Source: Acanthopleuribacter pedis (GTDB lineage Bacteria; Acidobacteriota; Holophagae; Acanthopleuribacterales; Acanthopleuribacteraceae). From it: 64,000 bases of DNA. Each line of letters opens with the position of its first letter. Position 1 is the stretch's first letter. A model generated the notes under the pieces. That model searched no databases, was not told where the DNA came from, and worked only from the letters and a program-made list of their open reading frames with translations. The position numbers were made by a program, and so were the translations under genes. This document shows positions 52,098 through 60,429 of this stretch, one piece after another. The stretch is taken from NCBI RefSeq assembly GCF_017377855.1, contig NZ_JAFREP010000006.1, positions 186,001 through 250,000 on the forward strand, read 5' to 3'.

Positions 52098-53654
52098 TTA
52101 CGGGGTTTTGAGGACCGAGGTTTCGGGGAAGAGCAGGCGAAAGACTGCGCCGCCGCCGTGGTTTTCCGCCGAAATCCATCCGCCGTGGCGCTCCATGATT
52201 TTTCGGCAAAGGGTTAGGCCAATGCCGGCGCCGTGTTCCCGACCCCCCTGGTGGAGGCGTTCAAAGGGTTTGAAAATTCGCTCGCATTCGGCCGGTTCCA
52301 GGCCGATACCTTGGTCCAGCCAACGGATTTCCCAAAAAGATCGACCTTGGTGCGCCACCAGTCCAATGTTTTGAACATGGATGGTGGCGACTGTGCCCTT
52401 TTTGCGGAATTGATGGCTGTTGTGGAGCAAGTGAAAAAAAACCTGGTGGAGTAAGTGGCGATCCGCGGTGAAGGTTGGCAACGCATCGCAGCTGAGGTGA
52501 ATCGTTGCTTCACTTTCGCTTTTGAGTTTTTTGATCAAGGTGCCGAGTGAAACGGGCGCGGGTTCCAGATCGCCGTGTGAGACTTGGGAGATCTCGAGCA
52601 GATTGCCGATCAACTGTTCCATGCGACTGCCTGCATCGGCGATGCGTTCCAGGTATAAACGACCGTCTTCACTGACGGCGTCGCTGCATTCCTCAATCAG
52701 CAGTTCGGTAAAGCCGTGGATCTTGCGCAGGGGTTCTTGCAGGTCACTGGAGGCGATGGTCGCGAATTCTTCCAGATCGCGGTTGGAGCGTTTCAGTTCG
52801 TGGGATCGTTGTTGCAGCACCCATTCGCGTTCGCGGGTTTCGGTGAGGTCCCAATTGGCGCCGAGCACGCGGAAGGGATGGCCGTCCCGATAAAAGATGT
52901 TGGCATTGACGCCGATGGTACGGATACTCATGTCTTTGGTGACCACGCGGAATTCGGTTACAAATTTTTTCTCGCCTTTGGCAACGACCTTTTCAAAAAG
53001 GGTTTCGGTTCTTTTTCTGTCGGAAGGAAGGACGAGGTCTAACCAAGCCGCGTAGTTATGGTTGAACTGTTCGGGGGCGACCTGGTAGAGATCGTACATT
53101 TCCGGGGACCAAATCAGGACGTCGTTGAGGCTGTCGTAATCCCAGATCCCGATGCCGGACGCTTTTAATGCCAAGGTGTGGCGCTGATTGATTTCGTAAA
53201 GCTCGTCGGTGAGGGTTTCCAGTTGATGTTCGGCCTGGATCAGGGGGGTGAGGTTGGCGACGGTACACAGCATGCCCACCAGTTGGTCTTTTTCATCGCG
53301 CACCGTACGCGCCCGAGCGCGCAGCCACAGGACGTGCCCTTCTTGGTTGCGAAAGCGGAGGATGTCGTCGCTTGGTGCCGTGTCGTCTTCCAGTAGGTTT
53401 GCCAAGTTTTCATGATGGGTATCCCGGTCTTCCTCATGCATGGCTTCTTCCCAGAGCCGGAAGGGGTGTTGCTCAGGTGGGGTGGCGTAACCCAGAAGCT
53501 TAAAATACCCATCACTGAACCACAGGTTGTCCGGGCGGGTGAGATCGCGGTACCACAATCCCTCACCTTTGGCCGCCTCAAACCAGTCAAACAACGCTTC
53601 GTCGTTGGCCAAGCGTTGCATCACTTCCCGCTTGAGGTGAGGGGGTGGGTTCAT
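52098..53654 (-). CDS. PAS-PAS histidine kinase homologue lacking the phospho-His
   Basis: A 518-residue protein with two PAS domains (residues about 20-140 and 155-275; WYRDLTRPDNLWFSDGYFKL and GIGIWDYDSLNDVLIWSPEM) and a kinase core. In the HisKA motif, which reads ASHDLQEPLR in relatives, the sequence here is IASSDLQEPLRKI: codon AGT (Ser303) replaces the phospho-accepting His. The ATPase boxes remain readable (LLHNSHQFR, LDQGIGLEP, GAGIGLTLCRKI). It may therefore act as a signalling scaffold or pseudokinase in a dimer with another kinase. ATG 53654 is preceded by AGGAG at 7 nt; the frame is open to 53768. It heads a two-gene module with 50833. Confidence 0.88.
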   Translation of the reverse strand: MNPPPHLKREVMQRLANDEALFDWFEAAKGEGLWYRDLTRPDNLWFSDGYFKLLGYATPPEQHPFRLWEEAMHEEDRDTHHENLANLLEDDTAPSDDILRFRNQEGHVLWLRARARTVRDEKDQLVGMLCTVANLTPLIQAEHQLETLTDELYEINQRHTLALKASGIGIWDYDSLNDVLIWSPEMYDLYQVAPEQFNHNYAAWLDLVLPSDRKRTETLFEKVVAKGEKKFVTEFRVVTKDMSIRTIGVNANIFYRDGHPFRVLGANWDLTETREREWVLQQRSHELKRSNRDLEEFATIASSDLQEPLRKIHGFTELLIEECSDAVSEDGRLYLERIADAGSRMEQLIGNLLEISQVSHGDLEPAPVSLGTLIKKLKSESEATIHLSCDALPTFTADRHLLHQVFFHLLHNSHQFRKKGTVATIHVQNIGLVAHQGRSFWEIRWLDQGIGLEPAECERIFKPFERLHQGGREHGAGIGLTLCRKIMERHGGWISAENHGGGAVFRLLFPETSVLKTP

Positions 53655-54391
53655 GGGTGACTCCTGAGAAAACGTGTCGGGGCGGCGAGGCATGCCGCTG
53701 CTGATCAATGCCGGTGGGATCGGGCTTGGGTTGAGGCTGAAAACGATGGATGTTGGGGGGGCGTTCAAAACCTTACTTTACCTTCATCGTTTTAAAAGTG
53801 GTAGCGCATTCGGCCTGCTTTCTTGAGAAAGGTGCTGCTTTCTATGGGGTTTGTTCCGCGCCGGCAAGGTTGACGCCGTGGGTTTCCCGCCCCGGACGGG
53901 AGAAATATTGTGAGCCTCCCAACAAGCAGACAAAAAAGTGCCCCGGCTTCGGCTAAGCTAGGGCCACGAGACAACGCTAAATCAGGATTAAGGATTCGTG
54001 CTTATTGGCAAATGCATCGAGAAAGGGAAACTGAGAGCCGCGGCCGTTGCGGATTCGCAATATCGGCTTTGACAGGTAATTCTTTGGGTCGACGCCGCAC
54101 CATGCGCACAATACCCAGATCGAATACAAGATCGCGGTCACTCCTGTGCCCTTCATCGAACGTTTGAACCTGAATTCTGGAAAAAAGCCGAATTTCATTA
54201 GGAAAACCCCTACAAGCTCACCACATGAATCGTGCTTTGATTCATCCTCAGCTTGCCGACAAAGATTGGAACCTTTAGCCCGTAACAGAAAACGAGCACC
54301 CAATGAAGTGGTATAGTGATAACTATCAAATATCAACCAATGGAGTTTCAATAGATAACTTCGTCCCAGATGATTTAAAAGGACTCATTCA
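53655..54391. other. Intergenic region with a doubtful minus-strand frame
   Basis: A 737-nt gap. A minus-strand frame at 53977-54351 could encode 124 residues with one hydrophobic stretch (GTGVTAILYSIWVLCAWC), but it has no clear ribosome-binding site and an uneven composition, and may be a gene remnant. The sequence becomes AT-richer from about 54200 onward. Confidence 0.4.
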
Positions 54392-54736
54392 ATGTCAAAA
54401 ATTTTTGTATCGACAAACACGCCCGTCAACAACAATAAATTCGCTTATTCAATAAAAAAACTTACCAACTCTAGCCTAAGCTCAGTATTAACAGCTCTAC
54501 GGGCAGGAAAAGCAAACTTCTTTTATAGTTGTGAGCTTTTTTCAAATGATCATATACAAGTAAGCAACGATCTTCGAAGGATCGTTCAAAAAGCAAACGA
54601 GCATGACATTGAGTTGTTCATAGTGGAAATCTTGTACAACCAACAATTGAGTGACTTCACCGACTTCAAAAATGTCCACATATCCACCCAAATTCTGCTA
54701 ACAATACTTGATGAAGCAGAAGGTCAATTCATGTAA
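54392..54736 (+). CDS. Small hypothetical protein in an AT-rich patch
   Basis: A 114-residue protein with alternating helix and strand (FAYSIKKLTNSSLSSVLTAL, DLRRIVQKANEHDIELFIVE, VHISTQILLTILDEAEGQFM), perhaps a small alpha/beta fold. It has no signal peptide or membrane segment. ATG 54392 follows AAAAGGACTCATTC. Its codon use is strongly AT-biased compared with nearly all other genes here, which suggests recent acquisition. I do not recognise the family, and no partner gene is adjacent. Confidence 0.6.
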   Translation: MSKIFVSTNTPVNNNKFAYSIKKLTNSSLSSVLTALRAGKANFFYSCELFSNDHIQVSNDLRRIVQKANEHDIELFIVEILYNQQLSDFTDFKNVHISTQILLTILDEAEGQFM

Positions 54737-55029
54737 AAAAGACCTCCGTAATCTTGCTTATCCAAACTGGGAAACTATCAATGTTTCTTCCTTTTCGTTA
54801 AAATTGATCACCATAACCGAAGATATAGATTTCAACCACGACTAATTTCTATTTATGGCTCACGCTTTTGGATCAATATAATCCAATGAACATAAAACTT
54901 GCTTATGGGAGCAACTCGATGACTGCCGACTCGGGGAAGTCACGCTGCCGCTTGCGCCAAGCATCGATTTTATCGATTACGGGGTCGCACAGGGCACGGC
55001 GATGCGCCTGTGTCTGAGCCGAACAGGCC
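54737..55029. other. AT-rich intergenic sequence
   Basis: Nothing recognisable; composition stays AT-rich until about 54910 and then returns to the local average before the R2 element. Confidence 0.5.
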
Positions 55030-55216
55030 TTAAACCTAAGAAGCGCGATAAGAGTGAGGGATTTTGGCTAAAAAATTTGGAGCGAAATGGTTTGGGAAAA
55101 GCGGACCGGGGTCGCGCACGACGCGCACCCACTGGGTGCGGTGAGCATTTTCACAGACCGTTGCAGCCCAGAGGTTCAGCTTAAATCACCGCGAGTTATC
55201 GCGCTTCTTAGGTTAA
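55030..55216. repeat. R2 palindromic element
   Basis: TTAAACCTAAGAAGCGCGATAA at the left and TTATCGCGCTTCTTAGGTTAA at the right give a near-perfect outer inverted repeat of about 20 bp. The interior has GGATTTTGGCTAAA, TTGGAGCGAAATGG and a central CGCACCCACTGGGTGCGGTG palindrome. This is the cleanest R2 copy. From 55217 to 55688 I see no supported gene. Confidence 0.9.
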
Positions 55217-55688
55217 AATCGCGATCTTTTTAGTAAAGTTAGGCGACGAGGTTTAAGTAGATTTTTATGTCTGATTCCAAATGCTGAATATCTATAAAAT
55301 ACCGCCGCGTATGTGACCAGGACTGGCTGCGCAATAGTCCGTTTTCCGCGACTTGGATATTGTAGCCCGTATAATCATCGGCAACCAAGGTACCGGGCCG
55401 CGTCGCCTATGACCTGGAGGGGAATTCTGGCGATTAATGAACTTAGCCGGCACATAATCCACCACATGCGTGATGTCTGCTTGTGCTTGCTCGGATTCGA
55501 CCTGGAGACGAATGAAACCTGGTAACTTCTGGTTTGGCTCGATTCTTAGCTTTCCCAAGGCAACCTCCAGAACCTTTTTCAGGAAGTGTAGCTGTCTCGA
55601 CTGTTTGTGTCTGAACCTTTGTTGGTGGATTTACGAAATATTTGACGGCGCCTTGGTTTGGAGAAAATCCAGCTTCCAGATAGAGAAA

Positions 55689-55722
55689 GGCCGCAAACAT
55701 GGAGGTGTCCTTGTTTGCGGCC
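55689..55722 (-). terminator. Rho-independent-type terminator
   Basis: GGCCGCAAAC and GTTTGCGGCC form a perfect 10-bp stem around a 14-nt loop, 22 nt after the stop of the phosphodiesterase gene on the minus strand, followed by TTTCTCTA. The T-run is short. A minus-strand frame starting inside the loop (55443-55700) is probably an artefact of this structure. Confidence 0.72.
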
Positions 55723-55744
55723 CAAAAAGCTTTATGGATGGCGT

Positions 55745-58279
55745 TTAGTAGGTATCTTGAGCGAGTGGGTCCACGTTCGATTTGGCCGTGTTGGGTGAAA
55801 TCGCCAAGGGTTGCGGCAAACGCACAATCACGAACTCGTTATCGTCGGGGGCGCCGCTGCCGATGTGGCGACCCACGGAGAAAGGATAGTTGTTGTCGTT
55901 GATAATGCCGAGGGTGAAGGGGCTGTAGAACACCACGCTTTCGATGGTGACAAACGGGAAGGCGAAGGTTTCGCCGACACCGACGTCGCCGGCGTCACGT
56001 GCTTCACCGGCGTTGCCCGCGCTGATCGCCGCGGCGTCGCGGATGTTCAAGAGGTCGAGGACCTCGGTTTTGATCAGGGCGTTGCCTTCACTGGGGAACT
56101 GCACCTGGTAGATTTTTTTGAACCCGTTGAGATCACCTTGGCTGCCGTCGCGCTCAATGACCAACCCGTAGCGCGGGTCGTACATGATGAATTCACCGAT
56201 GGCCGAAGCCTCGGGTTCCAATTCATAGGTGTACTGTTCGCCCGTGAAGGTTTTGGTGGCCAGGTCAAAGCGGTGGATCAGCAACTGCTTGCCCGATGCG
56301 TCGGTCAAGGGTTTTTCCAACATAGGGAACAAGGCCGTGCCCTCGGGGTTCATGGCCATGCCTTCAAAGCCGCCGCTACCGCGCACCCGTGCCGGCGCGT
56401 TGGCCTCGTTGACACGGTAGGGCCAGAGCATGCCCGCCAGCCAAGGCGTGTTGGCGCCCGCTTGATCCTGTAGGTTGGTGCCGTCGTCGGAACCGGCCGC
56501 GCCGTTCGCGTAGATGGGGAAATCCCCGAACAGGTAGACGGTACGGATCGTGGGGTGCGCCGCTTGGACCTGCAGCAGGGTGTGGAAGTCAAAGGATTGG
56601 ATGTCGGCGCGTTCCGTCATGTGGTTGGCTTTGATGACCTCGGCGACGGCATCGGCAAAGGGGATCGCGGGATGGGTGCGCTCGATATAGACATTGCCCT
56701 TGGGATCGCGATCCGTCCGTGGGTTGGTTTTGGTTTCGATGTTGAAGCGAACCCGACGCGCGTTGCGTCGGCGTTGTTCCGCTTGGGGGTGGGCGGTCCC
56801 TGGGCCATAGCTGTAGTAGCAGATGTAGTATTCGACGAAATCAAAAACCTGTTGCAGGGTGGGCACCTTGTAAATGCCTTCCTCACCGCCGAAGAAACCC
56901 ACGCCGGCGGGTGACAAGGCGGGGTCGTTCAACTGCTCGGGGCCGCGGAACAATTTGTCGGCCACATATTGGTTTTGCAAGTCGGTGGCGGTGATGTCTT
57001 TGAGCAAGATTTCGTCGGCGGCTTCGTAGCTTGCGCCGTCAACGCGACGTACCTTGGCAGCGGACAGGTAGGGATCGTGGCCGAGGACGGGGATGCCGTC
57101 GGCGGTCACGCCGCAATCAAGTTCCAGGGTGGTCATCATGTTGTCGAGGGCTACTTCCACCGCGGGGATGGTGTTTTCGGGGCGTAGGTTGCGCCCGCCG
57201 CGGTGGCCTTGGGCGTCGAAGCGGTTGAGATCGATTAACCCATGGGCGTCGAGAAAATCGCCGGGTGTGCCGTCGCCGTCGGCGTCGAATTCCTGAACCG
57301 CTTCCCACAGGAGGTCGGGGCGGTCGGAGATAATGCCGTCCACGCCAAGCGCCATCAAGTCGAGCATGCGTGCTTTGTCGTTAACCGTCCAGCAAACGAC
57401 CGGATAGCCGGCGCGCTGCAGTGATTGGACATTAAAAATTTCGGAGTCGGCGGCCGTAAGCCCGGAGCCGGCGGGTGGGTTGGCGCGGTTGCCGATGTGG
57501 GTGGTTTCGTCGTCGTCGGCGAACATCACGTGCCAGGGCGAGAAAACCGGGGTTTTGGTGTTGCCGTGCATGCGGGCGTGGTGGCGGACCGCGTTCATCA
57601 TCCGCACCGCGGAGGCTTCCTCGCGATGGGGATTTTGCGGCGCTTGCAGGTACTGCCCGGGATTTTCGAAATCGGGCAAGGGAATCGGGGCTTCCAGCAG
57701 GCGGCCGGATGCGTCGGTGTGGAGCAGGAAGGGACCGAACTCATCGCCGAACCAGTAGGTACCGTCGGCGGCTTTAACAAAAGACTCAATGTCGAAGTCG
57801 GCACCGGTCAGCAGGCGTTCATCGGTGAAGTGGTGGGTGATGGTAAAAGGGATGTGACGGTCGGGATCGGAAAGGTTAAAGAACCCGAGCACGTCCATGT
57901 CGCCGTCGCCACCGCGTTCGGTTTTGAAGTTGGGGCGGATGTGGTAGACGCGCAAGATGTAGTCGGCGGAGTTTTCCATACCGCCGAAGCCGTTGTCGGA
58001 CATGGCCTGATAGGTGCCGTCGGCGTTGCGCAGCACGGAAGAAAAACCTTGGACGGGTTGGCCGGTGCGGAAAGGGGCGGTTTTGCCGTTAAATTCGGTA
58101 CCGCCGAGATGGAAACCGGAATAAGGGCCGGCGGCAAAGGAGTCGGCAGGAAGGACGGCCCGGCCGCGCAGGATGGGTTCTTGGGCAAGGGCGGGCAGGG
58201 TCGCGGTGGCGACCAAACCCACGGTGGCCAAACCTTTGAGCAGGCGACGGGCGGATTGGGCCAAACAGGAAACAATCAT
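55745..58279 (-). CDS. Secreted phytase-like esterase with inserted GDPD phosphodiesterase
   Basis: An 844-residue protein with a signal peptide (LLKGLATVGLVATATLPALA). Residues about 35-225 and 600-840 look like the two halves of an esterase-like phytase propeller (VLRNADGTYQAMSDNGFGGM; then GFEGMAMNPEGTALFPMLEK and LVIERDGSQGDLNGFKKIYQ). Between them lies GDPD sequence in an unusual order: first a C-terminal-like part (VVCWTVNDKARMLDLMALGV, DGIISDRP), then an N-terminal-like part (AQGHRGGRNLRPENTIPAVE, LELDCGVTADGIPVLGHDP) with the catalytic His pair and metal ligands, then IQSFDFHTL. It would cleave glycerophosphodiesters or related phosphate esters outside the cytosol. ATG 58279 is preceded by GGAGG at 7 nt; the frame is open to 58621 only by chance. 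Confidence 0.86.
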   Translation of the reverse strand: MIVSCLAQSARRLLKGLATVGLVATATLPALAQEPILRGRAVLPADSFAAGPYSGFHLGGTEFNGKTAPFRTGQPVQGFSSVLRNADGTYQAMSDNGFGGMENSADYILRVYHIRPNFKTERGGDGDMDVLGFFNLSDPDRHIPFTITHHFTDERLLTGADFDIESFVKAADGTYWFGDEFGPFLLHTDASGRLLEAPIPLPDFENPGQYLQAPQNPHREEASAVRMMNAVRHHARMHGNTKTPVFSPWHVMFADDDETTHIGNRANPPAGSGLTAADSEIFNVQSLQRAGYPVVCWTVNDKARMLDLMALGVDGIISDRPDLLWEAVQEFDADGDGTPGDFLDAHGLIDLNRFDAQGHRGGRNLRPENTIPAVEVALDNMMTTLELDCGVTADGIPVLGHDPYLSAAKVRRVDGASYEAADEILLKDITATDLQNQYVADKLFRGPEQLNDPALSPAGVGFFGGEEGIYKVPTLQQVFDFVEYYICYYSYGPGTAHPQAEQRRRNARRVRFNIETKTNPRTDRDPKGNVYIERTHPAIPFADAVAEVIKANHMTERADIQSFDFHTLLQVQAAHPTIRTVYLFGDFPIYANGAAGSDDGTNLQDQAGANTPWLAGMLWPYRVNEANAPARVRGSGGFEGMAMNPEGTALFPMLEKPLTDASGKQLLIHRFDLATKTFTGEQYTYELEPEASAIGEFIMYDPRYGLVIERDGSQGDLNGFKKIYQVQFPSEGNALIKTEVLDLLNIRDAAAISAGNAGEARDAGDVGVGETFAFPFVTIESVVFYSPFTLGIINDNNYPFSVGRHIGSGAPDDNEFVIVRLPQPLAISPNTAKSNVDPLAQDTY

Positions 58280-58580
58280 CAAATCCTCCAGGATTGAAAA
58301 ACCAAAGGGGCTGCCGCGCGCCGACGCGAGCCTGCCGAGCGAAGGACATGGCTGGGCGCGGCTGCAACGAGGGCGCAACGGGAGCAAAAATAAGTGACCG
58401 AGGCCGAAGGGAAAAATGAGCCAGTCGTGTTGCTCCGAAAAGGTGCTCGGCTCGGCCGCCCTATTGCGCCCGTCTCTTGTTAGGATATGATGAGCTAACC
58501 TGCATTCTCGCAGAGTGTTAACCGTATGATGATGGAAATCAAATAGAGTGAGTCGTCGTAAATATACGTTGTGGGAAAAA

Positions 58581-58964
58581 TTAAGACTCAAGACCTTGAA
58601 GGAATGATTCCAAGACCTCACTTTCCTTGTGTTTTGCTTTCTTGATTGCCGCCACCAAATCGCCGATTGCGCTGGTATCGTGAGATGTTGCGGTCCGACC
58701 GCTTGAATCCGTGATGGTCAAGCGGTACGAAGGTCTTCTATTTGAGTAGCCGAAAACACCTGGTGGGGCCACGGTGATTTCAACTCGATTATGACGGGAG
58801 GTAGCGCGGAATACTTCCAAGATAAAAGGAACGAAGGATGGGTGGTTTCTGGTAGTAGATTCTCCCTTTTCTGGAAACAGTTGTTTCCAGATGAGGGTGC
58901 CGGCACGCGTGATATCGATGAGTTTTAGAATGGTGTCGGACCATTTGTCGGTAATAGCACTCAT
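58581..58964 (-). CDS. Small protein, paralogue of 59413
   Basis: A 127-residue cytosolic protein. It opens with DKWSDTILKLIDITRAGTLI and WKQLFP, closely parallel to KKWTTIILRLIELTAERKLS and WTKYIP in the 59413 product; both end in an acidic helix (IGDLVAAIKKAKHKESEVLE here). The middle is beta-strand-rich (HNRVEITVAPPGVFGY, SYRLTITDSSGR). I do not recognise the family. ATG 58964 is preceded by AGGAG at 7 nt. Two R2 elements lie between the two paralogues, consistent with duplication or separate insertion. It lacks the membrane partner that the other copy has. Confidence 0.72.
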   Translation of the reverse strand: MSAITDKWSDTILKLIDITRAGTLIWKQLFPEKGESTTRNHPSFVPFILEVFRATSRHNRVEITVAPPGVFGYSNRRPSYRLTITDSSGRTATSHDTSAIGDLVAAIKKAKHKESEVLESFLQGLES

Positions 58965-59054
58965 GGTTTGCTCCTGTTAAAGGCACTCCTGCTTGTGGAC
59001 AACATGTCGTAATCTCTATTTGTAATCGGGAAAAAAGATGATGGTGTTGTGCAT

Positions 59055-59222
59055 TTAACCTAAGAGGCGCGATAAGAGCGAGGATTTTTGGCTAAAGATC
59101 TGGAGCGAAATGGCTTGGAAAAAGCGGAGGTGCACCCACCGGGTGCAGTGAGCATTTTTACAGGCCGTTTCAGCCCAGAGGTTTAGCTAAAATTACCGCG
59201 AGTTATCGCGCTTCTTACCTAA
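59055..59222. repeat. R2 palindromic element (tandem copy 1)
   Basis: TTAACCTAAGAGGCGCGATAA to TTATCGCGCTTCTTACCTAAAG, with GGATTTTTGGCTAAAGATCT, TGGAGCGAAATGG and the central GTGCACCCACCGGGTGCAGT palindrome. Its right end merges with the next element. Confidence 0.85.
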
Positions 59223-59398
59223 AGTGTGCGATTCGGGTGGATGCAAGCGCGCAGAATGTTGGTGCGAAACGTGTTGGGAAAAGTGCACCGGGGTTGCGCA
59301 CGACGCGTACTTGGAAAGCACGTCGCGCATTTTCACGACATGTTGTAGCTCAACAGGCTGTGGGAGGAGCCCGCCAAGGATCGCTCAATTTAGGTTAA
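59215..59398. repeat. R2 palindromic element (tandem copy 2)
   Basis: Begins TTACCTAAAGTGTGCGATTCG and ends GATCGCTCAATTTAGGTTAA. It belongs to the subtype seen at 2979-3163, different from its neighbour, so the pair arose by insertion side by side and not by simple duplication. Confidence 0.75.
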
Positions 59399-59412
59399 AG
59401 GAGGAGAGGGCG

Positions 59413-59820
59413 TTAGTTGGCCGTTGCGCTGAGCTTTTCTAGTAGCGAATCGAGAAGGTCACCTTCGTCTTTTGAAGTTTCCTTGATGACAGTGATAAGG
59501 TCTTCTAAGGCCGCTAACCCTTTCTCTGGTGTCGTTATAGTCTGCGTTTGGGCGTTAATAATTTTCAATGAACCTATTGGCCCTTTTAAGCTCTCCCACT
59601 TAATTTCGAGGTAGAATTCTGTGTCGTCCAGAAATGCATGAAAGTACTCGCTTGGAGCGTAATTGTCGACACGTGCTAAGCCAATTATGCTTCCGAGGCG
59701 CTTACTGGTTGCGTTCTCCCTATCAGATGGGATGTACTTTGTCCATGATAGCTTTCTTTCTGCTGTTAGCTCTATAAGTCTTAATATTATGGTGGTCCAC
59801 TTCTTCTCGTTGGCGTTCAT
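59413..59820 (-). CDS. Small protein coupled to a membrane protein
   Basis: A 135-residue protein, paralogous to the 58581 product in its first helix and W..YIP/W..LFP turn. It continues with a beta-rich middle (EYFHAFLDDTEFYLEIKWES, GSLKIINAQTQTITTPEKGL) and an acidic C-terminal helix (LEDLITVIKETSKDEGDLLD). ATG 59820 overlaps the upstream stop (ATGA) and has GGAG upstream; the frame is open to 59832. The tight coupling suggests a complex with the membrane protein at 59817. Function unknown. Confidence 0.74.
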   Translation of the reverse strand: MNANEKKWTTIILRLIELTAERKLSWTKYIPSDRENATSKRLGSIIGLARVDNYAPSEYFHAFLDDTEFYLEIKWESLKGPIGSLKIINAQTQTITTPEKGLAALEDLITVIKETSKDEGDLLDSLLEKLSATAN

Positions 59821-60269
59821 TGTTCGCTCCACTTTAACTTGAGGTTTTGGTAATCATTAATGATGCCAATACTCTGAACCATTAGGATGTAAATTCGGGT
59901 TTTGCCGTCGGTTGGGAAGTGTTTTACTTTTAAGAGTGTTGAAATAGACTGATTATTGTTTGCCAGTCTGCCTTTGGTCTTACGATCTAAATCCTGAAGT
60001 ATGATCGTTTCAAGAGAGGTGTGGAAAAGCGATGCTTGTTCAATGAGGCGCGTTGTGTTTTCAGCATTAATTTGACTGAAATCGTTTTGGATTTTTTTTA
60101 GGTTCGCCAGTAAGCGTGGTAGTTCTGCCTTGATTTTGAAGCTTTTTCTGAGCTTTGTAACGCCGTAAAGAACCCAAATGGATAGAAGCAGACCAATGAT
60201 AGAGGAGATGCCGGAGGCTAGATTAAAAGCCTGCCATAAATCCTCTATGTCAATTTGAAGGGTTTCCAT
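59817..60269 (-). CDS. Small membrane protein with cytosolic helical tail
   Basis: A 150-residue protein with one hydrophobic helix near the N-terminus (GISSIIGLLLSIWVLYGVTK), then Lys-rich helix (LRKSFKIKAELPRLLANLKK) and further amphipathic helices. It looks like a membrane anchor for the 59413 product. I do not recognise the family. Base composition is AT-rich compared with the flanking genes, as for its partner. Confidence 0.72.
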   Translation of the reverse strand: METLQIDIEDLWQAFNLASGISSIIGLLLSIWVLYGVTKLRKSFKIKAELPRLLANLKKIQNDFSQINAENTTRLIEQASLFHTSLETIILQDLDRKTKGRLANNNQSISTLLKVKHFPTDGKTRIYILMVQSIGIINDYQNLKLKWSEQ

Positions 60270-60429
60270 GGATGCTCTTGCGTTCCCAAGAATCAGGGCT
60301 AATCAATTCTAGTTCCCTTGTAGGGAGATGTGCAAACAAGAAAGTCTTTTTTGTGTTGGAGAGATGTTTTGGTCTGGGTTAAGTGTTGAAAAAAATAGGT
60401 TTGGCCCGCGGGTGGGATAGGTGGGCTGC

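Noticed and set aside
53977-54351. 124-residue minus-strand frame
   Set aside because: No ribosome-binding site and no family match; kept only as a possible gene remnant in the intergenic note.
55443-55700. 85-residue minus-strand frame with an apparent ribosome-binding site
   Set aside because: Its start and AAGGA lie within the loop and stem of a perfect 10-bp terminator hairpin; the peptide has no recognisable features.
58280-58621. N-terminal extension of the phytase-like/GDPD protein
   Set aside because: The signal peptide and a GGAGG site place the start at 58279; the upstream part has unlikely composition and overlaps the downstream end of another gene.
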